DNA of 10,475 bases from Bacteroidales bacterium UBA6229 (GTDB lineage: Bacteria > Bacteroidota > Bacteroidia > Bacteroidales > F082), in the NCBI GenBank assembly GCA_002440975.1, contig DJWN01000125.1, forward strand, positions 1 through 10,475. The letters are read 5' to 3'. Positions 1-6,409 of this stretch are shown here, piece by piece. Each line of letters begins with the position of its first letter. The first letter of the stretch is position 1. Position numbers and translations under genes: made by a program. The notes beneath the pieces were generated by a model that was not told the DNA's origin, searched no databases, and was given only the letters and a program-made list of their open reading frames with translations.

Positions 1-33
1 ACACAAAATATTTTATACTCTCTCTTCGATGTG

Positions 34-222
34 GACTCGAACGTCTTATGTAATGACTCGAACGTCTTATGTAATGACTCAAACGCCTTATGTAATGACT
101 CGAACGTCTTATGCAATGACACGAACGTCTTATGCAAAGACACCAACGTCTTATGCAAAGGCTCGAACGTCTTATGCAAAGGCTCGAACGTCTTATGCAA
201 TCACTTGAAACACGAATGCAAT
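34..222. repeat. 21-bp tandem repeat, 8 copies plus a decayed ninth
   Basis: Eight direct copies of a 21-bp unit run head to tail from 34 to 201, and a diverged ninth copy occupies 202-222. The near-invariant core is CGAACGTCTTATG. Copies 1 and 2 are identical, and copies 7 and 8 differ only in the last base. Variants cluster by position: TGT in copies 1-3 against TGC afterwards, a final AAA in copies 5-7, a GG start in copies 7-8. This is the pattern left by local duplication. Because 21 is a multiple of three, two plus-strand frames stay open: 31-246 (GTG start, heptads like DSNVLCN) and 29-208 (ATG start, heptads like TRTSYVM). Neither has a visible ribosome binding site, and the changes between copies are not mainly silent, so coding is unproven. 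The array lies just past the 3' end of the GtrA-like gene. Function unknown. Confidence 0.93.
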
Positions 223-242
223 CGAACGACTCTCTTTTATGA

Positions 243-665
243 TTAAACCACAGCGAAAGTAAATAACAAATTGGCAAAGAAATTCCAGAGTGTAACTACA
301 GCAATTGCAAAAACCTTACTCAGGTAAAAGTTCATTTTCAATCGGCTAACCAACAAATACAATATCAAGGTATTAACAACCAGTCCGATCACCGAAATGA
401 CGATAAATTCGGTGTATTCCAATGCAATATTTGGGTTCGTACTTTCGAATGTCCAGATGCGATTGAAAATGTAATTGCTGGTGGCTGCCATCATAAACCC
501 TATCGCATTACTTACATATTTTTGAACATGGAAAATTTCTTTGAACAGATAGGTCAGGCCAAAATCAACAAAAAGCCCTGAAAAGCCAACCACTCCAAAT
601 TTCAGAAATTTCAGATAAAAACTTCTGGATGCGAATTCAATATTAACTAGCAGGATATTCACCAA
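243..665 (-). CDS. GtrA-like family membrane protein
   Basis: A 140-residue protein with four predicted membrane helices (about residues 22-42, 50-72, 85-106 and 117-137), the usual size and topology of the GtrA family. The first helix starts with the family-like FLKFGVVGFSG (about 20-30), and the second contains SNYIFNRIWTF (63-73), a typical GtrA signature. Family members are thought to move polyprenyl-phosphate-linked sugars across the inner membrane for O-antigen, teichoic acid or other surface glycosylation; substrate cannot be read here. The start is a TTG directly after the peptidase stop codon (TAA then TTG), with GTG one codon later as an alternative; no ATG occurs before residue 58, inside the second helix, so a non-ATG start is needed. 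It is probably co-transcribed with the M28 gene and translated by coupling. A DPM1-like GT2, the usual partner type, lies at 5656-6381 on the other strand. Confidence 0.88.
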   Translation of the reverse strand: MVNILLVNIEFASRSFYLKFLKFGVVGFSGLFVDFGLTYLFKEIFHVQKYVSNAIGFMMAATSNYIFNRIWTFESTNPNIALEYTEFIVISVIGLVVNTLILYLLVSRLKMNFYLSKVFAIAVVTLWNFFANLLFTFAVV

Positions 666-2435
666 TTACAACTCTACGATCAAAATCACCTTTTCGCTTC
701 CACGCATTACATCCACATTGGCACGTTCGCCGGCTTTCAGCTGTTTCAGGCGATTCATATAATCGTAAATCGTACCAACCGGCATCCCGTTTATCCCCAC
801 AATTTTATCGCCTTTCAACATTCCGGCTCTGTCTGCTGGCCCGCCTTTGGTAACGCCTCCAACACCAAGACCATCTGTTGCTGTGCTCGTAAAGTCGGGC
901 ATGATACCCAAAGTAACTTTGAAACCGCGACGTCCCGTTGTGCGTTGTTTTGGCCCAGCTTCCTGAAAACTAAGTCTCTCATCACGATTGAGTAACTCAA
1001 GAAGCAAGTCTTCACTAAAACTAAGCACCTCAACCATCCCTTCATAATTGATCTTATCCCAGGTATCAGCCGGCGTATGGTAATCGCCATGTGCTCCAGT
1101 ACTGATAAAAAAAACGGGAATGTTTTGTGCATAAAAGGAAGCATGATCTGAGGCACCAAATCCTTCGGGGGAATAAGAAAGTTGCAAATCGTGCACTGAT
1201 TTTAGTTGATCGAGCAAGCCTTCAGATTCTGTAGAAGTGCCTGTTCCACCAATAACTACGGCTCTGGCTTCATTCAAACGACCAATCATGTCAAAATTTA
1301 CCATTGCCTGAACCGCCTTGGTTTCAAAAGGCACATTTTTCGCGAAATAAGCCGACCCTAAAAGCCCTAGCTCTTCAGCACCAAAAGCAACAACAACAAG
1401 ACTTCGCCGGGGCTTTTGGTCCATTGCTGCCAATTGTGAAGCCAACTGCATGATGCCCACAGTGCCCGAGGCATTGTCATCCGCACCATAATGCGGTGCA
1501 ATTGTATCCGGCACACGTGAGCCAGAGCCCTGACCTCCCATTCCCAGATGATCGTAATGCGCACCTAAAACAACTACCTCATCCTTTAATTCCGGATCAG
1601 TGCCTTCAATCATAAAAACAATATTTTGAGTTTTTACCTCCTGACGCTCAAGAACAGTCGTGGCTTTAATCACAGTGTTATCAATGTTTTGCAGAGAGCT
1701 CTTTCCGTTTCCAGCCAATATTTCCAGGCTATCTACCGAAAGCATATTAGCCAATAAAATGCTATCTGCCCACGATCTTTTCAGGTCAATCACAGGAAGT
1801 CCTGCGCTAATTACCGAACGCTCAAAAAGAAGCGGTGTGATCTCATCTTTAGGGTCATTCTGGCTACCACCAACAACCAAAAGCCCTGCTGCACCCTGAT
1901 CTTTAGCATTCAGTGCTTTGTTTCTGATAGTTGCAAAAGGGATAAACGGGCTGTCATTGTTATCGGGCTCCGGATCTCCTTCAAGCACCAAAACCCACTT
2001 ATTTTTCACGTTGAGGCCTTCAAAATCATTCCATTGCAAGCTATCCAGGTCCAGTACCAGACCGTAGCCAGCAAACACCACTTCAGCCTCAACTGTGGCA
2101 TTGCTGCTAAATGCATACAGACTGAAATCCTGCTCGAAAACACCAACTGTTCCGTTCACAGTCAGCTTGTTATCCTCGGTGGCTTCGACTGAAGTAACAA
2201 CAGAAAAGTACTGAAACCCATTGTCGGCCAAAGGTGTAAGTCCAGCCTTTAGGAATGCTTCACGGATGTAATCAGCAGCCAGCTGATCTTCGGGAGTACC
2301 CGGAAAACGGCCTTTTAGCTCATCAGATGCGAGGTAGCGCATTTGCTCCTGCATTTGCTGAATTGCAAGCTGAGGTTGCTGAGCCTGAGCCCAAAAAGAA
2401 AAAAGGATAAATATGGAAATAATTGAATAACGCAT
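666..2435 (-). CDS. Secreted M28 zinc peptidase with PA-like insert and PDZ domain
   Basis: A 589-residue exported metallopeptidase, probably an aminopeptidase acting on peptides in the periplasm or outside the cell. The ATG at 2435 opens a clear signal peptide (hydrophobic residues 4-15, AQA before a likely cut at 18/19). The open frame extends 66 codons upstream, but that stretch lacks signal-peptide character and overlaps the divergent gene. Residues about 115-270 fit a protease-associated insert. The M28 core then shows its metal and catalytic residues: H293 in GAHYDHLG, the D319-D320 pair in GADDNASG, E354-E355 in GAEELG, D382 in NFDMIGR and H453 in DYHTPAD. Residues about 500-589 form a PDZ domain, common in Bacteroidota M28 proteins of this length. 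All key residues are present, so it should be active. A TAnnTTTG promoter element lies just upstream. The GtrA-like gene follows with no gap, though no functional link is known. Confidence 0.95.
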   Translation of the reverse strand: MRYSIISIFILFSFWAQAQQPQLAIQQMQEQMRYLASDELKGRFPGTPEDQLAADYIREAFLKAGLTPLADNGFQYFSVVTSVEATEDNKLTVNGTVGVFEQDFSLYAFSSNATVEAEVVFAGYGLVLDLDSLQWNDFEGLNVKNKWVLVLEGDPEPDNNDSPFIPFATIRNKALNAKDQGAAGLLVVGGSQNDPKDEITPLLFERSVISAGLPVIDLKRSWADSILLANMLSVDSLEILAGNGKSSLQNIDNTVIKATTVLERQEVKTQNIVFMIEGTDPELKDEVVVLGAHYDHLGMGGQGSGSRVPDTIAPHYGADDNASGTVGIMQLASQLAAMDQKPRRSLVVVAFGAEELGLLGSAYFAKNVPFETKAVQAMVNFDMIGRLNEARAVVIGGTGTSTESEGLLDQLKSVHDLQLSYSPEGFGASDHASFYAQNIPVFFISTGAHGDYHTPADTWDKINYEGMVEVLSFSEDLLLELLNRDERLSFQEAGPKQRTTGRRGFKVTLGIMPDFTSTATDGLGVGGVTKGGPADRAGMLKGDKIVGINGMPVGTIYDYMNRLKQLKAGERANVDVMRGSEKVILIVEL

Positions 2436-2452
2436 AGTTAGAAAATTTTGTG

Positions 2453-2460
2453 CAAAAATA
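2453..2460 (-). promoter_or_regulatory. Bacteroidota-type -7 element for the M28 gene
   Basis: On the minus strand this reads TATTTTTG, an exact match to the Bacteroidota -7 consensus TAnnTTTG. It sits 17 bases upstream of the peptidase ATG at 2435, implying a very short 5' leader. I see no clear -33 TTTG at 19-21 bases further upstream, so the call rests on the -7 element and its position. Confidence 0.5.
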
Positions 2461-2474
2461 CGCTTTTCAACTGA

Positions 2475-2506
2475 TTTGAATAAGACCAAAAAACTCACGA
2501 AATTTG
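2475..2506 (+). promoter_or_regulatory. Candidate promoter for the NimA-like gene
   Basis: TTTG at 2475-2478 is followed after 20 bases by GAAATTTG at 2499-2506, one mismatch from TAnnTTTG. Both the spacing and the distance to the start at 2538 fit a Bacteroidota promoter. A second near-match, GATCTTTG, lies about 10 bases further on and could be the real -7 element. It shares the 102-base divergent intergenic region with the peptidase promoter. Confidence 0.35.
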
Positions 2507-2524
2507 CGATCTTTGCCAACTTAT

Positions 2525-2530
2525 AAGGAG
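2525..2530 (+). promoter_or_regulatory. Strong Shine-Dalgarno site
   Basis: AAGGAG lies 7 bases before the ATG at 2538, an ideal Shine-Dalgarno position, and settles that start. Bacteroidota genes usually lack such sites, and none of the other genes in this window has one this good. Confidence 0.7.
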
Positions 2531-2537
2531 TATTTTT

Positions 2538-2999
2538 ATGAAAAGCCGAAACCTTACCTTTGAACCCGAACTGGAAGTGATCATCAAAAAATGTGAAGCC
2601 TGCACCCTGTCGATGGTTGATGATGCTAACCAACCCTACGCCGTGCCCATGAACTTTGGCTACGAAAATGGCCGGCTATTTTTACATTCGGCACCAGAGG
2701 GAAGGAAAATTGAAATTTTGAAAAAATATCCTAAAGTCTGTGTCACTTTTAGCACCGATCACGAACTTCGATTTCAGAACAGCGAAGTGGCCTGCAGCTA
2801 TTCGATGAAATATCGCTCTGTACAGATTATTGGCGAAGTAATTATTATTGAAGATATGGAAGAAAAACAGGCTGCTCTCGACGTGATCATGCATCAATAT
2901 ACCGATAACGCATTCAAATACAGCGAGCCCGCACTGAAAAACGTTTGTGTGATGGAAGTACTTGTACGACAAATTAACGGAAGGGCTTATGGCTATTAA
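2538..2999 (+). CDS. NimA/pyridoxamine 5'-phosphate oxidase-like flavoprotein
   Basis: A 153-residue cytoplasmic protein of the split-barrel flavin-binding fold, closest in pattern to the NimA-like group (Pfam Pyridox_ox_2 type). Telling stretches are the early strands CTLSMVDDANQPYAVPMNF (about 22-40), the segment ENGRLFLHSAPEGRKIEILKK (43-63) and the late KYRSVQIIGE strand (91-100), where this family contacts FMN and forms the dimer barrel. The length is normal. Members bind FMN, F420 or haem; some reduce nitro compounds, most have no known substrate, so the reaction is not predicted. The ATG is supported by a strong AAGGAG 7 bases upstream. The next gene starts 18 bases after the stop, in the same frame, so the two are probably co-transcribed. 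It is divergent from the M28 gene. Confidence 0.88.
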   Translation: MKSRNLTFEPELEVIIKKCEACTLSMVDDANQPYAVPMNFGYENGRLFLHSAPEGRKIEILKKYPKVCVTFSTDHELRFQNSEVACSYSMKYRSVQIIGEVIIIEDMEEKQAALDVIMHQYTDNAFKYSEPALKNVCVMEVLVRQINGRAYGY

Positions 3000-3017
3000 T
3001 GTTGGATTTCAGGAATA

Positions 3018-3617
3018 GTGAACGATTCAAAGATACTTCCGCAAACCGAAATTTCCAGACGTAAACAAGCCAAAACGATCCGGTTTTTAAGAAAACTTCA
3101 CCGGATAACAGGTTTAGTTTTACTGGTTTTCATCCTTAATATGGCCATTACAGGCATCTTATTAGGCTGGAAGAAAAATAGTTATGACTATATTCTACCC
3201 AATAACAGACAAGGCACTTCTACTGATCTAAAAAACTGGTTACCGCTCGACAGCCTTGAAAATATTGCCAAACAAAGCTTAACAGATTTTTCGGCAGAAC
3301 TGGAAACAACCATTTCACGAATCGACATCAAGCCGGACCAGGGGATAGTTAAATTCATTTTCGAAAATCACTACTGGGGAATTCAACTCGACGGTGCAAG
3401 CGCTGAGGTAATGCACATCGGGAAACGCCGGTCTGACCTTTTGGAACAACTGCATGACGGCTCTTTCCTGGATCAGTTTTTTGATACCAAATTCAGCTTT
3501 TTCAAGTTGTTTTTTACGAGTATCATGGGATTTTCACTAATATTGTTTGGCTTAAGCGGTTTTTGGATTTGGTATGGACCACAAAAAATGAGAAAATTAA
3601 ATAAACGAAACACATAA
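3018..3617 (+). CDS. Short PepSY-associated membrane protein
   Basis: A 199-residue inner-membrane protein with two membrane helices (about 31-52 and 161-188) around a non-cytoplasmic segment of roughly 110 residues. The KLHRITGL lead into helix 1 and the LHDGSF segment before helix 2 are typical of PepSY-associated transmembrane proteins. The full-length PepSY reductase-like family has more helices and about 400-500 residues; the short two-helix form is a recognised variant in Bacteroidota, so I do not call it truncated. Longer relatives often serve iron or siderophore reduction, but nothing here points to iron. The start is GTG at 3018; no ATG is available before the first helix. It begins 18 bases after the NimA-like gene and ends 19 bases before the beta-helix gene. 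Confidence 0.8.
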   Translation: MNDSKILPQTEISRRKQAKTIRFLRKLHRITGLVLLVFILNMAITGILLGWKKNSYDYILPNNRQGTSTDLKNWLPLDSLENIAKQSLTDFSAELETTISRIDIKPDQGIVKFIFENHYWGIQLDGASAEVMHIGKRRSDLLEQLHDGSFLDQFFDTKFSFFKLFFTSIMGFSLILFGLSGFWIWYGPQKMRKLNKRNT

Positions 3618-3636
3618 ACTTAAACGCTTTGATATC

Positions 3637-5616
3637 ATGAAAAAATTTAGTTTTATCACCTTGTTCATCATTTTGTTAGGATTTACTGTAAAGGCGCAAT
3701 ACATTACGCCCGGCAACAATCAGGCTTATACTTTGGCCGAGCTGGTTGACCTGAGTGGCGGAACGGTAAGTTTCGAAAACGGAAGTTATATCATCAATAA
3801 CGCCTTAACTATTTCTGCTACAGATACTTTAAAGATCACTGAAGCCACAGTGCTGAAAATTGCTTCAGGCCTGCGTCCGGAGATTTTTGGCAGTTTTATT
3901 TCAAACCCCGAAAGTGGAGAAGTTTTCATTACTGCTGTAGATACCATCACTGCCGGTCAAGGTTTTGACGGACTAAGATTTGAAGATTCACCCTCCAACT
4001 ATTTTGCTCATACACGCATCACACATGGCGGAGGCATCTCTCTCATCGAAAGTGAAGCTACTTTTGAATATTGTACTTTTATTCATAATAGTTCTTCAAA
4101 CACTTCCAATGTAATTAACTACAGCAATTGTAATCCGATTATTCGTTATTGTCGTTTTGTTGAGAACGAGCGTTCGGCGATTGGTTCGGGTGCCAATACG
4201 GAAGGATCGCCTCAAATTTACTTTAATGAATTTATACACAATACCACCGACAACAGCAATCGTCCGCAAATCAATTTGGGCCCCGGTGCTACCGACAGCA
4301 TTTATATCGTTGGCAATTATGTGGAAGGATTTCATGATAATGTTGGTGGGATTTCCATCAACAGCCTGGTTGGCGTAGGAAATACCAAAGCCGTTGTGTC
4401 GGGAAATACCATTGTGAATAACCGCTATGGTTATGCTCAAATAGGAAGCAGCATCAGCAGCAGGATTACAGACAATATAATTTTAGACAACGACATTCAA
4501 AACGACCCAATGCTGGGTGGCAGCGGATTGAATTTTTATGGTGCCAATACAACAAACAAGGCTATTGTACGCAGAAACCTGATTTCAGGAAACTTATGGG
4601 GAATAACAACACAGCAGGTTTTCGACCTCGATCTTGGCACAGCCATGGATCCGGGCGGCAATATCTTTTATGAAAATGGAAATAATGGAGAAATCTATGC
4701 TTTCTATAACAATATAGCCGAAGATGTGAGTGCAATTGGTAATTACTGGGGAACCAATGATATAGCCGTTGCCGAAACTTATATTTTTCATCAACCCGAT
4801 GATGGCACACTCGGGCTTGTTACCTATGAACCCATTAAAACCCTGGAACCCGAATTTTTGTCATTCGCACTACTGGCCAGCAATAATCCGCAACTTGAAA
4901 ACAATATTTCCGGCATGATTGATTATGACAATTTAACTGTTACACTGGATGTTCCGGCAGGCATTTCGCTTACAAACCTGATCCCAACCTATACTGTTGA
5001 GCTGGGCATCAGTGGCGATCCGGCTTCGGAAGTAGCACAGGATTTCGATGAGGATGTTGTTTATACGCTAAGCACCCCGCATGGAACAGAAGCCGAATGG
5101 ACAGTGATTGCAAATCAGCAATCAACCACCTTTGACCTTACTTTTATGGTTGAAGATGAAGATGGTGTTGCGATTCCCGGAGCTGAAATTACCCTGGAAG
5201 GAGTTGGTACACAGAACACAAATGACAGTGGCCTTACCATTTTTGAATCTCTGGAACCGGGAAACTATATGTATGAAGTATTGGTTGAAGCCTACGAGCC
5301 TGTGAACGGATCGGTAGAACTGATTGACGAAAACCTTACAGAATTGGTAGTGATGGACATTTTTGTGAATCTTAACGAGATAAATCAGAAAGCTATTCAA
5401 ATTTATCCCAATCCCGTTCAGGATGTGTTGCAGATTAAGGGACTGACAGGTGAAAACAATACCATCAAAATACTTGATTTGCAGGGGAAAGTTGTTTTTG
5501 AAAAATTACTTAATAACTCTAAGCAACTAGATATTAGTAATTTAAAAAATGGATTTTATTTTATACAATTAGATAATGCTAATACATCAGCACCAATAAA
5601 GTTTCTTAAAAATTAA
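3637..5616 (+). CDS. Secreted beta-helix protein with type IX secretion sorting domain
   Basis: A 659-residue surface or secreted protein. Residues 1-21 are a signal peptide ending in VKAQ. Residues about 100-400 hold recurrent asparagine- and glycine-rich strand-turn units (for example NYVEGFHDN, SGNTIVNN, RRNLISGNL, IGNYWGTND), the look of a right-handed parallel beta-helix. Residues about 405-495 resemble the Ig-like domain that ends in a tryptophan-containing strand (EAEWTV) in Bacteroidota surface proteins. Residues about 498-575 resemble a carboxypeptidase-regulatory/SpaA-like domain (GVAIPGAEITL, then LEPGNYMYEV). Residues about 585-659 are a type A sorting domain with YPNP at 590-593 and KILDLQGKVV. 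No catalytic residues of a lyase or other enzyme can be assigned, so polysaccharide binding or cleavage is only a guess. The last ~115 bases are much more AT-rich than the rest. Confidence 0.92.
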   Translation: MKKFSFITLFIILLGFTVKAQYITPGNNQAYTLAELVDLSGGTVSFENGSYIINNALTISATDTLKITEATVLKIASGLRPEIFGSFISNPESGEVFITAVDTITAGQGFDGLRFEDSPSNYFAHTRITHGGGISLIESEATFEYCTFIHNSSSNTSNVINYSNCNPIIRYCRFVENERSAIGSGANTEGSPQIYFNEFIHNTTDNSNRPQINLGPGATDSIYIVGNYVEGFHDNVGGISINSLVGVGNTKAVVSGNTIVNNRYGYAQIGSSISSRITDNIILDNDIQNDPMLGGSGLNFYGANTTNKAIVRRNLISGNLWGITTQQVFDLDLGTAMDPGGNIFYENGNNGEIYAFYNNIAEDVSAIGNYWGTNDIAVAETYIFHQPDDGTLGLVTYEPIKTLEPEFLSFALLASNNPQLENNISGMIDYDNLTVTLDVPAGISLTNLIPTYTVELGISGDPASEVAQDFDEDVVYTLSTPHGTEAEWTVIANQQSTTFDLTFMVEDEDGVAIPGAEITLEGVGTQNTNDSGLTIFESLEPGNYMYEVLVEAYEPVNGSVELIDENLTELVVMDIFVNLNEINQKAIQIYPNPVQDVLQIKGLTGENNTIKILDLQGKVVFEKLLNNSKQLDISNLKNGFYFIQLDNANTSAPIKFLKN

Positions 5617-5632
5617 AAGCTTTATTGGTTTT
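5592..5632 (+). terminator. Candidate hairpin terminator overlapping a stop codon
   Basis: ACCAATAAAG (5592-5601) and CTTTATTGGT (5620-5629) are perfect 10-base inverted repeats around an 18-base loop, which holds the TAA stop of the beta-helix gene at 5614-5616. T5629-5632 gives four consecutive T's. The stem is AT-rich and the loop long, so termination is likely partial; it may lower read-through into the GT2 gene. Confidence 0.45.
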
Positions 5633-5655
5633 GAAAATAATTGAAGTCAAACAAT

Positions 5656-6381
5656 ATGAAAAATACACCACTGCTCACTTTAATCATTCCCGCCTACAAC
5701 GAAGCCAGAACTATTCAAGATGTGTTGGATAGAATCCTTAAAAGCATTTCTTCCAACCACATTAGTACACAGCTGGTTGTGGTGGATGATGCCTCCAAAG
5801 ATGAAACCCTGATTCGGGTGGAAGACTGGCATAAACGTAATCCTGAAGTTCAGCTTGTTAGCATTGCTTCGCAACCCAATCGTGGAAAAGGATTTGCGAT
5901 CCGAAAAGGGATTGAAGCAGCCGAAGGTGACTATATTTTAATCCAGGATGCAGATTATGAGTACGACCCGCGGGATTATCCCAAACTGCTGGCTCCGGTG
6001 CTGGATGGCATGGCTGATGTGGTGTACGGTTCACGGTTTATTGGGGGCAATCCACATCGGATTTTATTTTTCTGGCATTCGATAGGAAACAAGTTTTTGA
6101 CTTCAGTTTCCAATATATTCACCAACCTGAACCTCACGGATATGGAATCGGGCTATAAACTTTTTAAACGCGAGATTCTGCAATCCATCACACTAAAAGA
6201 AAACCGCTTTGGATTCGAACCTGAGGTAACAGCCAAAATTTCGCGCATCAAAGACATACGGATATACGAAGTTGGTATTTCCTATTATGGCCGAACCTAT
6301 GCCGAAGGCAAAAAAATCAACTGGCAGGATGGTTTCAGGGCGATTTGGTGTGTGTTGAAGTATAATCTATGGAACAAATAA
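5656..6381 (+). CDS. DPM1-like family 2 glycosyltransferase
   Basis: A 241-residue GT-A-fold enzyme that probably moves a sugar from a nucleotide donor to a polyprenyl phosphate at the inner face of the membrane. Visible motifs: LIIPAYNE (9-16), VVVDDAS (41-47), the metal-binding D98-A-D100 in IQDADYEYDP, YGSRFIGG (124-131), TDMESGYKLF (161-170), RFGFEPE (184-190) and YGRTYAEGKK (211-220). This set is diagnostic of the DPM1-like branch. The protein has no C-terminal membrane helices, unlike GtrB or ArnC, and so resembles the soluble catalytic type. ATG at 5656 is chosen over TTG at 5641 because the added five residues carry no family signal. The next gene, a GT-C-like membrane protein, starts 28 bases after the stop and is a plausible user of the lipid-linked sugar. 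The GtrA-like gene at 243-665 could supply flipping. The sugar is unknown. Confidence 0.92.
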   Translation: MKNTPLLTLIIPAYNEARTIQDVLDRILKSISSNHISTQLVVVDDASKDETLIRVEDWHKRNPEVQLVSIASQPNRGKGFAIRKGIEAAEGDYILIQDADYEYDPRDYPKLLAPVLDGMADVVYGSRFIGGNPHRILFFWHSIGNKFLTSVSNIFTNLNLTDMESGYKLFKREILQSITLKENRFGFEPEVTAKISRIKDIRIYEVGISYYGRTYAEGKKINWQDGFRAIWCVLKYNLWNK

Positions 6382-6409
6382 TTTTATTTTTCCCAAATAT
6401 CTAATAAAT

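Noticed and set aside
34..222. CRISPR array
   Set aside because: The units are directly adjacent with no unique spacers, and no cas genes are in the window.
31..246. Open frame of 71 codons over the tandem repeat, taken as a cysteine-rich heptad protein
   Set aside because: A 21-bp repeat keeps any stop-free frame open, and a second frame (29-208) is open too. There is no ribosome binding site, and several changes between copies alter the amino acid. It is described with the repeat instead.
815..1159. Minus-strand frame of 114 codons inside the M28 gene, and similar frames at 4096-4440, 4562-4810, 5122-5400 and 2682-2972
   Set aside because: They lie within well-supported genes in other frames, and none shows motifs, a signal peptide or its own start signals.
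2436..2633. 66-codon N-terminal extension of the M28 frame
   Set aside because: It overlaps the start of the divergent NimA-like gene, crosses both promoters, and precedes a perfect signal peptide at the ATG at 2435.
5641..5655. TTG start five codons upstream for the GT2 gene
   Set aside because: ATG at 5656 leads directly into the conserved LIIPAYNE region at the usual distance, and the extra residues add nothing recognisable.
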